From positions 7,750,418 to 7,814,417 of the forward strand of contig JALJCS010000028.1 of assembly GCA_023055355.1 (NCBI GenBank): a stretch of DNA of 64,000 nt. Direction: 5' to 3'. This stretch comes from Agelaius tricolor (lineage: Eukaryota; Chordata; Aves; Passeriformes; Icteridae). Under the pieces are notes generated by a model. That model had not been told where the DNA came from. It saw nothing but the letters and a program-made list of their open reading frames with translations, and searched no databases. Shown here one piece after another: positions 23,731 to 35,480 of the stretch. How positions within the stretch are numbered: position 1 is the first letter of the stretch; each line of letters opens with the position of its first letter. The translations under genes and the position numbers were made by a program.

Positions 23731-25934
23731 CTGAATAAGATGGTAATACTAGCAGTAGGGTGCCATGAGAGTTTAATTAATTAATTTTCAAACGTTGTGA
23801 GATCTTCTGATGAAATTCACTGCATCAGCACAAAGTCATTTAATCTGTGTTACATACTGAGATCCCAGTAGCAGGAGCATCCCAAATGCATGGGAAAACT
23901 AAAAAAAGAGGAGCAGCCAAACTTTCTCAGCAGTTTGACAAATAGTTTATGCCTCTGGAAAACAGGAACATTTTGCAAATTGAATCATTTGTCCTTGAAC
24001 ATATGACTGTGCAAGAGTGCGAGGCAGCTGAAACGGCTCACACTGGGATAGGCACAGCTCACTGGAGTGCTCTCAGAGCTGAGTTTGACACCCTGGCTCT
24101 GGTCTGCAGTGTTGAGTGTGTTTCCCCCAGCCTCGTCTCCCCCAGCCTTTCCTTACCTGTCCCATATTTGACATGGATGTTAGAATATTCACTGAGACAC
24201 TCACAGCTTGATCCAAAACTCAATCACAGAGTCCAAAAGCTTCCTTGAAACAGCTAAGGCTATAAAGGGCACGGGCAGCAGAGCTGCTGGATTCTCAGCA
24301 CCTCTCTCGCTTTTTCCTTTAACTGCTGGTTTAATTGTGAGGGTCTGTCTGTGACATTCTTGCCCTGGAGCTCTTTTCTCCCGAGTCTCTGTCCACTGTG
24401 GGGATAGTACAAATTCAGAAGAAGGGCGTAGTAGGAGAGGAGGGAGGTGCAGAGCTAGAAGCAGCTTGCACATTTTACAGTTAACATTATCTTTTATTGG
24501 CATCCTAAAAAGAATGTCAGGCACTAGAGTGGAGGATTTTTTTTTTCTCAAATTTCTGCTTCGCTGCTATTCCATTGCAAGATTTTTATCACATCTGTGA
24601 TGCCAGGAGGGGCAGGCAGTGCTCAGTGACAGAACTGGCCATTCACAAGATTTCTGGAGACCTTTTGTCACATCCTCTGGAACAAATGATGAAGATCTCA
24701 ATAAAATTTCTGTTCTAAAACTGGAAATACTCTGAGAATGAACAAGGCACAGGCTTTTCCAGCTGACTCCGTAGCAGGAAGGTGCTCTCTGCCAGTCAGC
24801 CAGACCTACCAAGAGAGATCTTCCTATTGGTTTACAATCTGAAACAACTTCTGCAGTAGTTTACCAAGACTGATATTTTTAGGAGTCATCCAGGCCATGG
24901 AGTGCAACTGCTCTCCCTAAAAGGCAGTAAAGACATTTCTATTGATGTCTGGGTCAGCAGGAACATTTTCAGTGTCCAGGCACTGCTGTCTGACCAAGAT
25001 TATTTCTCAGAGTCCAGGTAACTCTTCTCACTGACACATTTCATGTGAGAGTTGACATTGCTTCTCATTTTCACAGTGGCTCAGTTCTCTCTGGCCAAAG
25101 TTTGTGGTAAGATAAGACCTTCTAGACCAGCAGCATGAACTCTCATACCAGTGGACTGGCCTTACAGTATGTCTTCTCTTTCCTTCCATCCACCTGATTT
25201 TCCTTATGCCTCTCTTGCAGTGGGCAATAAAAATACAAAAATACAATCACTGCCTTTGCCAAACCCACTGAAGATTAGGTAAGGACAGTTGTTCTCTAAG
25301 GACAGTTGTACTGTTCCCTCAGAAAGCAAGGGTGAGAAAGTCTACCAGGTTTTGGATGGCTTGGCTTTTTTCAATTGTGAAAAACAGTAGAGAAAACACA
25401 GCATTGTGACTTCCAGAAAAAAGCACCGATGATACCACAATCTCAGCTTTCCAGGACACCAAAGGCAGGTTAAAATCTGTTCAGCTAATGTTGAAAGTTG
25501 TAGGGAAGAATGTTTCAGCTGGTTCTGGCAAAAAAAAAAAAAGGACACAATGGGTAGCCACATCCCAGCTTTGAGAATTTAGGTGACTTGTTCTGAATCT
25601 TCTCCTTGGCTTTGGGACTTTGCATGGTCACAAGCTGGGTGTGTGGTGTAGCTGATGGAGGATTGCACCCCCAGTGCATGCAAAGAGAATAAATGTGGCT
25701 GGTCACAAAGCCAGGATGAGAGAGCAGCCACACAACGTGCCCCAGTGTCACATAATGGCTCAACTGCAGTGGCAACACCCTGCAAAGGCCTGGTCTGGAT
25801 AGGAATCTGTGCACAGGTAGCCAATCTCCTCAGACAGGTATACACCCTGTTCTGGAAGCATTGTTGGGATCTGCTGCTGATCCAGACTGCCTAGAAAGCT
25901 GGATCTGAAGGGATGGGAAACTGCAAAAGTCAGG
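23731..25934. other. Non-coding DNA, nothing seen
   Basis: No gene, RNA or repeat family that I can support. A (TTAA)-like AT stretch near 23772-23788 and an A-run at about 25531-25543 are the only simple sequences. Confidence 0.5.
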
Positions 25935-25936
25935 GT

Positions 25937-26045
25937 TTTGGTGGGGCTTTTTTTGGTTTTTTGGGGATTTTTTGGGTTTTTTAAATTTTGGTTTGTGGGG
26001 GGTCTTTTTGCTTTGTTTTGTTTCCATTTGGTTTGGTTTGGTTTT
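25937..26045 (+). repeat. G/T-only low-complexity tract (third of three)
   Basis: About 110 bases dominated by G and T with irregular GGTTTTTT, GGGGATTTTT and GGTTTGGTTTG units, with a few A and C interruptions. It resembles the tracts at 12134-12291 and 20641-20825, on the same strand. Confidence 0.85.
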
Positions 26046-26204
26046 AGGTAGTCTGATTTTAACCCTGTAAATTCATATAATTATATTCTGATGATCTAAA
26101 CACTGTGGGTCTGAAACAAGTACTGGAATTCCTTTCCAAAATAAATCCCAACAGCACTGAGAGGTCAGATCTTTCTTCTGCAGCTATCACACTGTGTTTG
26201 CATT

Positions 26205-26440
26205 TTGTGCTTTGTGTGTGTGTGTGCACAAATGAGAGTGCCATTGCAGTGCAGAAAAATGTGTAGAAATGTGAATGGGGGCAAGTGCCTGTACATATGA
26301 ACATGGACAGGTTTTGTGTGTGTGTGCAAGAGAGGACATACACATGTCTACAAACTTCTGTTTATGTGGGAGTATATACGTGTGGGAATGTGTACATGTA
26401 TGTAATTTTGTGCTTGTGTGGGACAGAGAAAGGGAAAACA
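26205..26440 (+). repeat. Degenerate TG-rich simple sequence
   Basis: Short (TG)n runs (about 26210-26225 and 26316-26326) are linked by irregular GTGTAGAAATGTGAATG-type sequence. It looks like an old, mutated dinucleotide array. Nothing coding. Confidence 0.65.
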
Positions 26441-27992
26441 TGGTAAAGTCATTTGAACCTGTTTGAAGGTCGGGTCTCCCCAAGGTTATCTGCTTTTTTT
26501 CCCTTGAATCTGTAAAGTAATGGTATTCACACTCACTACTTGAGAAGTGTTTCTTTTTATAGCTCTTCCAGATGACAAATAATGCCTGTTTTTGAAGTCC
26601 TTTTTAAGTCATTGTTCCCTGGATGCAGATACCATGTTTGGGTGCAGGAGGGGAACAGAGCACAGAGCTATTTCCCCTTTCTGTCTGCAGGGAGCTTTAG
26701 TGGGACTAGTGAAATTCCAGTCAAATCATCCAAGGGGCTGCGAACTCGCAGCGTGTGAGCTGACAGGACACCCTCTCCTTCAGGCCCCATGATGCAGGCA
26801 GAGGAAAGCAGACACCCACCACAGTCCACCACAAGCTGTGATGCTCTGGGCTATGGAAGCTGGAAAATCCAGCTGAAATCAGTCGTAGATTTCCTGAAGG
26901 AAACCTCCCCAAGCTGACCCATTGAGAGTAAGCTGAACTGAGACTTGTGAGTGGACAGGTGTCTGGATCAGAGCTGTCCCTTATTGGGGGCTAGGGTTGA
27001 ATAAATTTTACCCATCTTGAAATATTTTGGGCACTGTTGCCCTCTGTGGGCAGCGTGGGTGTGTGGGCAGCACACGCAGCTTTCCCCACTTCCCAGAGAG
27101 GTGCCTGATTCCCACTGGGTTTCCCAGCAGACTGACAGTGCTGCAGGCACTTGATGATACTGTTCTCTCACCACTGAGTCAGCCTATGCTCTCTTTAAAA
27201 CTAGCATCCTTTTCCTTGCCTTTCCTAAGTGTTTTGGTTATTGTCTCTGTGTTCACACAACACCCAACACAGCTGTCCTGTGCCTAGAAGTTGTTGGGTG
27301 TTGTATGAGCACAGGAGTTTAGCAGGAAACAGAATTTAGTGCTGCTTCACCCAGGGACAGACAAGTTGTGCATTCCACGGAGCACTCCCGCTCCTCCCTC
27401 CTTGTGGAAGAGGTTTTGTGTGCTCATCACCAATGGACAGTGAGCTGACCCCTGTCTCTGCAATCTGGCCACTGATTTCCCCTCCTCCCTGCCCATGGGA
27501 CAGCTGAGCTTTTTCTGCTGGTCAGATCCCAAGGTGTGCTAGAAGCTCAGTGTGCCTAGTGGCTGTGGCAGGGATTTTCTGGAATGAAAACAGAATGGGT
27601 GTCTCAGGATTTGGGCCAAAGCAAATTGCAGATACCTATGAAGATGTTCAGCTTCATATTAGAAAAAGCTCAGGAAAATGTTTTTTGGGAAAAACAGTGA
27701 GCACATTGGAAACACAGAGAACAGAAAGGGGACAGAAAGATTCAGGAAGTAATCCAGGAGAGGACAGGGAGAAAGCTTGGTTGAATGGATAAATGGGCTG
27801 TGAGCAGGAAACGATATCTGACTTAATGTCTTAGTCAGACAGAAAAATTAGATGGTGTAAACTGATCCTTCCTGCAAGGGGTGCTGAACTTTTTTGGTGA
27901 CTTTAGAAGGCCATGTTTACAGTAACTCCATCTCGTGACCATGCTATAAAGCCAGGCTCTTGGGGCAGGGAGGAAGGAGCATTTAATGAACT
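26441..27992. other. Non-coding DNA, nothing seen
   Basis: No gene, RNA or repeat family recognised. Confidence 0.5.
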
Positions 27993-28013
27993 CACACACA
28001 CACACACACACAC
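27993..28013 (+). repeat. (CA)n microsatellite
   Basis: About ten uninterrupted CA repeats. Probably length-polymorphic. Confidence 0.95.
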
Positions 28014-31000
28014 CTGCCTACACGGGCAACCTGGCCTTGTACTTACTGGGCTTTTTTTATTATAAGATTGTACTTTGCTTTTTAACTTAGAAATATAAAA
28101 TATGCATGCATATGGCTTATCAAAGATGATAACATTCACAGGTAAGGGAACATAAGTCCACTTTATAGCAATAAATTATCCTCCCCACCCTTCTGGACTG
28201 ATTAGCAGCTGTGTCTCACCAAAGCTTTCTAGAATTTTCCTTTTAATTTTTTACCTGAATTGTTTTCTCCATTTTAGTTACACTCATAGGGGTATTTTTA
28301 TGGAAGTGCCTGCAAGGATTCCTGACTGTTGTTCCCACTGAGCCCCTAAAATTACTGAGTCCATTTTGAGTCTGTTTGATTATCAGAGAGTGTAATTTTA
28401 ATAACAAGAGGCAAAGTTTGCACTAGATTTCCATTCATCTACAGGAAGTTACCCCAGTTTGCTCTTAGGGAGTCTGAAGTTTAACATTTAGGGCTCTTCA
28501 AGTAAAGTTAGGATATGAAAATCTGGCTATAAGTCTGCTGGGCACAGTTTGATATGTGCCATTATATAACCTAAACCATTGAAACCAATAAACTATTTCA
28601 ATCCATGGAAAAGCAGTGTGTCTCCAAGAGCACCAAACCAAATTTATTGGTATAGGGGTATGATTCAAGTCAAACCTTAGTTTAATAGGTAACCAGTAAA
28701 GTTGCTACAGTAATTATCAGTGCAGTTCCAGAGTAAAATTTGCCTGGTTGAACCATGCTGGTATTTATGTTGGTTCAGACAAATGTATTTTACTTTGCCA
28801 TTTCAAATGCTCAGAAGTATGGTCAGGTCCTGTGTCTCAGCTGGGGAGAGGGGAACAATGAGCTGTAATAATTCAACCACTTGGGATAATCTGTACGTAC
28901 CCTTAGTGTACTGGCAAGCTCCAAACCTTTTCTACACATTTTCATGATGTTATTATCTACTTTTTTAAGTACATGAATCAATTGTGGACACTCAGATTAC
29001 TTCATAATGGTCCCAGAGAGAAACAGTGTAATAACAGAGGATAAGTATAGTTTGCATAGAACCAAAAATCCATAGTTTTCTCCTAAATACACTGAAAGGA
29101 TTATCTGGGTTTGTGAATCATGATTCAGATCTTAAGAATGTGAGATACACCCCCGAAAGCAGATGGTTCAACAGTTACTCAAAACTCTTTGATACCACTT
29201 GGGACCTTTCCAGTACTTCTGGTTAAGCAAGTGCTTGAGCTACTCCTCTGCTCTGGGGCTGCCATGTGCACTAGAGCCAAGGGACACATAAAAACGTCAG
29301 ACACTTCCCACTTTAAATACCCCGCTGACTTGGCCAATATAAATGGCCCAGTCTTTTTACATCCAAAGGCTATTCCCTGATTCCTTTGGTCAAGTTTTGT
29401 ATGCATTTAACTTTATCACCTTCCCTGATATCTGAATTAGAGCAAGGACTTTGGGACTGGGCCTGGGACCATTCCTGAGCTGTGTATGCTGGTGGCTCCA
29501 GCATGCAGAAGGAGCTGGACTGAGCTGGGGTCACTGGGGAAGCTGTCAGCTTCCCCCAGGACTGAGTGCATCGCATGGAGGCCGCATGGAGGCAGGTCCT
29601 TGGGTGTGCTGGGTGTGTCTGGGGCTCGGAACAAGCCCTGCGCTCACACACAGTGGTGCAGTGACCTTTGTATTTCCATAGGTGTCTCAGGTACAGCTTG
29701 TTTGTGACGTTGGAGCAGGAAGGAGAGCTACCTGGAACCAGACCAAAGCAGAAACAAGCAAAGTCTGCCCAGGTCTAGTATCCTGAGAGTGCACTGAGGT
29801 GGCTGCTCTCTGCATGGCATTCCCAGGTGGAGTTAGGACGTGGAGTTGGGTGGGGTTTCCCACCAAACTCACATAGGACCTGTAGTTCCACATACCAGCC
29901 AGCCTGGGATCCAGTACTATTCCCTCTGCTTCCTTATTTCCTGCCGCTCTCAGATGTGTCTTTCACAAGGAAATTGAACTTACAGAGCCAGATGACACTG
30001 TCAGATCTGGGTGGCAGAAATGTGTGGCAAAGTCAGAAGTCTGGATCTGGGAAGTGAGAGTGGGAGGGTGGGACATGAGCTTTTATGAAGGATCATTTTA
30101 TGAAGGTGAGGAGGTTCTGCTGATATTGGTAGCATACTAGAGGACAAATGTTTCTTCCCTTTGATCTAGAGCCTGCTTCACCCTGTAGGATTTTCACAAG
30201 AGGATTTATCAGCCTGTACGTTTGTTAAGTTGAAGCCAGAAAGGGAAAATAGTCCCTTCAGTCTTTGCTAGGGGAAATTGCTCTGTGTGAAAACCCAGAG
30301 CACAATGAGAAATAAATAAATTGAAACCCAGAGCTGAGAAATAAACAATCCCAGTGGGAATAGTGTGATCACAGGAAAATAAGAACAATAAATTGCCCTT
30401 CTCTGAGGTTTCAGGGCTCTTAAAAAACATCAAATAAGTCTCATAGCTCCTTCCGAATATAGCAGCAGTGATCTTCTCCCCCCTGCCCCTTCATCCAATT
30501 TTACAGATTAGGATGTTGAGGTACAGTGGCAAAACAGTTGAAATGGCAGTTGCAGTGTTTAGTACACACGTACAGCTCACAGTTTTAGAGATACCTGAGT
30601 AGCTCGATATCAGAAGAGTATGGCTGTATTAGTACAGTGATCTGTCTGGTATAATTTTCCACTGCTTGCTGAACTTACTCAGCAGTAGCTTAGGTATCTT
30701 TAACCAGCATTGTTCTGTGCAGTGTCGTCATACTCTGTAATCCTATTCATTTATTCCTAGGACCAGTGTGATTTTCTCTCTGACCTCTTTAATATCATGG
30801 ACTGAAGAATTGCCCCAGCCTCTGTTCCAGTCTGAGCAAATCAATCCAGATGGGAACTGGCCATATTTTCCTCTCTTCAAGTTCTAGATTCATTTTTCTA
30901 GAGAAAATGTTCCAGGCTCATTCTCTAATCCAGCTTCAGGGTGATGCTTCTTGGCTTTGCGACGCTGTGTAACCCCAAGCATGGCCTGTTTTTCTAAGAG

Positions 31001-31559
31001 TTCAGAATACGAGAAAAAATCTTCTGAAGGAGAGAGAAGAGATGCTATCAGCTAAAGGGAGAGGGGAGGCAGGTCCTCCTGTCCCTGGGGCCTCTGGGAG
31101 CTCAGTGTGGCTGCAGAGAAATGGGCTGGGAGGTGCATGAACCAGGCAGCAGGGAGAGAACACCTCGAATGTAGCATTGCCAAAAAGCGTGTCTGGTCTG
31201 GACTTGACGTGTGCATCAAGGGCACTGGCCTTAACCAGATTATAAACAGCCCTTGTGAAGTGCAGGTTTTACTGTTGAGACAAGCGTGTGCCGTGGTTGC
31301 AGGAGGGGGCTGTGAGCTCCTCAGAGGGCAATGGTTTGTAAGCAAACTAGCCATAAATACATCAGCCAGTGGATTAGTAAGTGGCGTGGGTGGGTGTAGG
31401 ACATGTGCATACATATACATACAGACATGCATACACATGCATTTCTGTCTCTGCCAAGCTTATGCTAAGTGGTATCATTGAAACAAACTGCCAGATGAGT
31501 TAGGATCTTTGGGTGAAAGTGTGTGTGTTTGAAAATATGGCAATAACAACATTTCCTTT
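28014..31559. other. Non-coding DNA, weak repeat traces
   Basis: No gene is seen. A possible antisense MIR-like scrap (CCAATTTTACAGATTAGGAT...GAGGTACAG) lies at about 30494-30526. An imperfect short duplication of AAACCCAGAGC...GAGAAATAAA lies at 30290-30347. A CA/TA-rich degenerate stretch lies at 31400-31445. Open frames at 29370-29707 overlap on both strands with no recognisable content. Confidence 0.45.
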
Positions 31560-31690
31560 GAACAGACCACTGGGTAAAGCTACCATTGCATTGCAGACGC
31601 TCACCGAAGAGCAGCTTCGATCAATCTGTGGGCTGAATCTGGTGGAACAAGTCTACAAATGGAATTTGTTGGTGAACTGATGGTATTTAC
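31560..31690 (+). other. Candidate conserved element or small exon, undecided
   Basis: An acceptor-like TTTCCTTTGAACAG ends at 31565. It is followed by a frame open for 37 codons from 31567 to a TGA at 31678-31680. The frame includes the plausible-looking segment TLTEEQLRSICGLNLVEQ. No known protein is recognised and no donor lies before the stop, so it would have to be a terminal exon. A conserved non-coding element is the alternative. Chance is possible. Confidence 0.2.
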
Positions 31691-32058
31691 GTTGCAGCTG
31701 AAGGCAGCTTGCAGACTTGAGGCTCAACTCAAAAGTCTGAAGCAGATTTACTTATCATTACTGCTGCAAAGCCCCCCTCACTTTGAGTTGGTTCCTCACT
31801 GCTCTGAGAAGAGGGAAGAGGTAAATTTGGAAACAGAGGGATAAAGTTTATTGCCTAAAAATCAGCATTTTAGGTTCCCTCATTACTTGCGAGCAGTGAC
31901 TTTCATTTTTGAACACAGATTATAGAGAAATGCTGTTCTAATAGAAAAAAAATCACAGATTTCAAAGGGAGAGGAAGACCCTGGGTGTACTACAGAAGAG
32001 TAGCATGCAAAGATGTGATGCAGAGATACAATACTTAAAGAAAAAAGTAGTGAGCGTC
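31691..32058. other. Non-coding DNA, nothing seen
   Basis: No gene or repeat recognised. Confidence 0.45.
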
Positions 32059-32134
32059 TATGGGCTTGATCCAAATGCCTACTCAAACTGATTAGAGTCC
32101 TTCCCCAGACTTCAATGGGATCAGGCCCCTGATA
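32059..32134. repeat. Short palindrome-ended dispersed repeat (old amniote type)
   Basis: The element opens with TGGGCTTGATCC and closes with GGGATCAGGCCCC, near-perfect inverted ends, with AATG and CTTCAATGGG inside. Short elements of the 'gggcctgatcc...cttcaatgggatcaggccc' type are scattered in amniote genomes and behave like small non-autonomous DNA-transposon-like sequences. I do not assign a family name. Confidence 0.5.
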
Positions 32135-32739
32135 TTTCATAAACACAGATATATATTTAAAATTATTTGAGAAAGTTAAGATGATAGAGAGATTGTCAAC
32201 TTCCAGCAGTGGTGGTTAGATAGTGTAACACCCTCCTCCTAGGAGATGCTACATCAAGATGATCAGGGAATTATGTGCATAAAATAAATCCTCAGGCTTC
32301 AAGATAAGAACACACTGCAGTTTCTTGCCATATGGTTCAGACTAAAATTCCTTGCTAGCCCAGCTCAGATTCTCTTCCTTCTCCTTCCTGATATGTTCCA
32401 GCTGAGCTCAGCTATTCCTGGGCTGGTTCTAAGCATATTAAGAAAAATCTATGTCAGCGCCCACTGTATTTTATTTTCTGTAACCTGAGCTACGCAGGCA
32501 ACCAAACCCTGGTGCTGCTTGCTGTTACACTCTGCTGGTGTCCCGGTGTCCCCGTCAGCACCTTGGCTCTGCCCATGTGCAGCCAGGAGCAGAAGAGGGA
32601 ACCTCACTCTGCTCTCTGGGGGGACATCAGCAAAAGCTGAGCCTCCACATACAGGCAGAGCTTTGTTGTATGGGAGGTTTAATATTGACTTCAGCAGAAC
32701 GCTGGAAAAACCTCAGAGGAAATAGCTGATTAGAGAAAA
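32135..32739. other. Non-coding DNA, nothing seen
   Basis: No gene or repeat recognised. Confidence 0.45.
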
Positions 32740-33340
32740 GTAGTAGTTTCGGTCAAAGTGAAGAGAAATCTTCTCATCCCATTGGGATAGATGATTTTGA
32801 TCAATTTTTTGCAGTATGGTGTGTCTCTATTTTACATGAATGAGGGAGAACGAGGTGAGGGCGGGGGTGCGGGAAGGGAAAGAGAAAGCAGTTAATTTGA
32901 CTGAATAAAGATAAAAGAATGCAAGCACCACCGAGTTTGCTGTTTATCTGGACATTGTGTAATGTTGCAGAATCAGATGTGGCTCTCTGGCTTTTGCACA
33001 GAAATGCCCAGGGAGAAATCCAGCCTTACTCCTATGAATAATGAGTTTTTTAGAGGGGACTTCCTGATGTCTTCTCCTCCCCACAAGGTATCCACTTTGC
33101 AAGCAAATTTGTGGCACTCTGGGCTTCCTAAATATTTTCCTTTGATCTGAGGAATTAATTTTTGTTTCCACCCCACCGCAGGGGCAAAAAAAGGGCATGG
33201 AAATGCCCGGGTGCCTTAGCATAGAGCCTGTCCTTTCAGGGGAGAGTATGGGTGTTTGGCAGAGGCGAGAGCCCAAAAATTCCTCCAAAGTTAACTTAAT
33301 CCTTTTTGGTTGGGATGGAGGTCTGTCGTTGACAAACAAA
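32740..33340. promoter_or_regulatory. Candidate conserved non-coding block
   Basis: Six hundred bases without recognisable repeats, with mixed composition and motifs such as TTTTGATCAATTTTTTGCAG (about 32796-32815), TGCTGTTTATCTGGAC and CCTTTGATCTGAGG (TCF/LEF-like). The minus-strand frame through it has no recognisable domain. Taken as regulatory by appearance only. Confidence 0.3.
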
Positions 33341-33479
33341 GGAGGTAGGAGAAAGCTGCAGAGGTTATAAGGAAGAGCAAAGCCCTGGGATTGTAGAAGG
33401 TCTGTGAGGTCCCACCAGGTCTGAATTGATTAGTATTCAGTATTTATAATATCTCCATAATGGTAAAACAAAAGAAAAC

Positions 33480-33720
33480 AAGCCCAGAGAATGCATTTTT
33501 AATCATCAATCACTGCTCTTTGTTTGTCATGAATGAGCAGCGAGGGGAAATAGTCTCCCATAATCACCTCCCTTCACATCTCCTGCCACACAGGCCTTGC
33601 TGGGTGTGCTAAAAGGGAAATAAATAAACAAGCAGCAGATCTCAAAATAAATCCCAGAGACATGGGTGCTACGTGGGTTATCAGACCCACACACAGGGGT
33701 CTTGTTGAGGATACAAAGTG
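33480..33720. promoter_or_regulatory. Candidate enhancer-like element with TALE-type motifs
   Basis: AATCATCAATCA at 33501-33512 is a minus-strand TGATTGATGATT, the PBX/MEIS-type core. It is followed by TTTGTTTGTCATGAATGAGC and further AT-rich motifs (AAATAAATAAACAAGC). There is no repeat and no credible reading frame. Conservation is not testable from one sequence. Confidence 0.33.
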
Positions 33721-35324
33721 AGGGAAGGACATTTACAAAGCATAAAAACAAAGACAAAGCATACTATGGCATTAAATGCAAGGAAAAAAAGGAAGATTGG
33801 AGTTACAGAGGGGCAGCAGGTGAAGGAGGAAGCTTTTCAGAGAATGATCAGTGGTGAAACAGTGAGCAATAGCATGTCAGAATAGGGATTTCTCATGGGA
33901 AATGCAATATTAGAATGGAAAGCTTGAAAAGCATCAAATCTAAAAGAATTTCAGCCTTTTCAGTATCTAAGGATCATATAAGTTTAGGATTTTCAAATGA
34001 AAAAATTATTTTTCTCAAGAATAACATTTGTGCTAGGAAAAAAATATTGAAAAGCCCATTGTTTCCATTAGGAGCCCCCAAATCCTTGTCTTATCAGGGA
34101 CAGCACTGTGCTGAACTTCTCCAATGGGATCCCTGCTTTGATCTTGCAGCAGTTCTCACAGGGCCTTTATTGTAGTCCCAAACGCCTCTCGGGAGGAAGG
34201 GAAACATTATAATTCTCCCCTAATAAGTGAGATAACAGGCTTCTGGGAGGGTATAGCCCAAATTTTCTAAAGCATGGCTGGTGACTCCACACCCACTTGG
34301 CACGTTTGGATGAGCGCTCCCAGCGTGACAGGAGACCAGAGCCATCAGATCAGCCTGTAAGGAACAGACACGCTACATCTGAATCCTATTGAAAAATAAT
34401 AAAAAGGTAATGACTTTGTCATTACTGGACATGGGTTTGTCTGTTGGTGAGGGGGGAGGAAGGGGAGGTTTTCTGCATTCAGGCTATAAATAACGTTTCC
34501 CATTATCCTGTGCAGTTCTCCTGCATTCCTCACAGGCAGCCCTTGGTTTGCCTCCATCTCGCTGGGGCAGGATGAAACTCCCACACCATCCTGCCAGGCT
34601 GGCACACGCTGCTGGGAAAGGGACAGGGCCCAGAGCCCTTGTGTCTGTGTCCCAGGGCCAGCGTGACCCACGGAGACACCGAGCAAGACAGAGACAGTCA
34701 AATCACCTCCTCTTGGCCGGGCACAGGTGCGGGTGGCCAAATGGAAGGGGCTCAGTTTCAGAAAAGTCCATCAATAGATGTTCCCTGATGGAAGTGTCCT
34801 GTGGTAGCTGAGAGAGGGAGTGTGGAAGGGTCATCAGCTCCGAGCACCAACAGCATCACCTTAAGCAATTGAGACTCGGTAGCAAACCCTGACTTTGAAG
34901 AATTTTAAACCATTTATTTAAAGGCCAAACTAAATTGCACGAGCTCTGTCTTTAACCAAATCCAGGGCCAATATTTGCACTGTTTAGTTGGAGACACTCA
35001 AAATTGCACTTCTCAGTTCAGCAGGTGAGGTTTGCTGTGAAATACTGAAGGGAGGGACCTCAAGAACTGCTGTGACTTGGGACCTATCAGGAAAATTGCA
35101 GCATTTAAACTAAAGGTGTGTTTTTAAGTCAATAGCCCAAAATGTAGATGCCTACAAGGATATTTTTAAAACTGCCTTTATATAACTAGCTTGATATAAT
35201 TAAGAACTGATTTAAGCTCAAACAAAATAACTCCATCTTGCACCCAAATTGAAGTCCCCACACTGAGAATTGCATCTGCTGAACTAAATTAGTCAGAAAA
35301 TCAGGGCAACTTTATGCTGTAAAC
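33721..35324. other. Non-coding DNA, nothing firm
   Basis: No gene is recognised. The interval 35040-35320 has a diffuse old-repeat look but no blocks that allow a family call. The overlapping frames at 34345-34811 are unconvincing. Confidence 0.45.
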
Positions 35325-35480
35325 AGACATAGAGCTGTGGAGGATATTCCAGTTCTGTGTCCAGCTCTGCCACTGATTCACTGTGTCCCTAGGCAAGACT
35401 CTTAAGTTTTCCATCTATAAAGTGTAATAAAATCTATGTAGGTACCAGGTGATGTAGTGCCTAATTAATTAGTAAATTAA
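35325..35480 (+). repeat. CORE-SINE / MIR-like fragment
   Basis: TTCCAGTTCTGTGTCCAGCT, CTGCCACTGATTCACTGTGT, CCCTAGGCAAGACTCTTAAG and TTTTCCATCTATAAAGTG are the sense blocks of the amniote MIR-like SINE (ctagttctggctctgccactg...ctgtgtgaccttgggcaag...cttaacctc...cagtttccccatctgtaaaatg). The order is correct, and the block usually reading CTGTGCCTCAG is missing or decayed. Confidence 0.65.
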
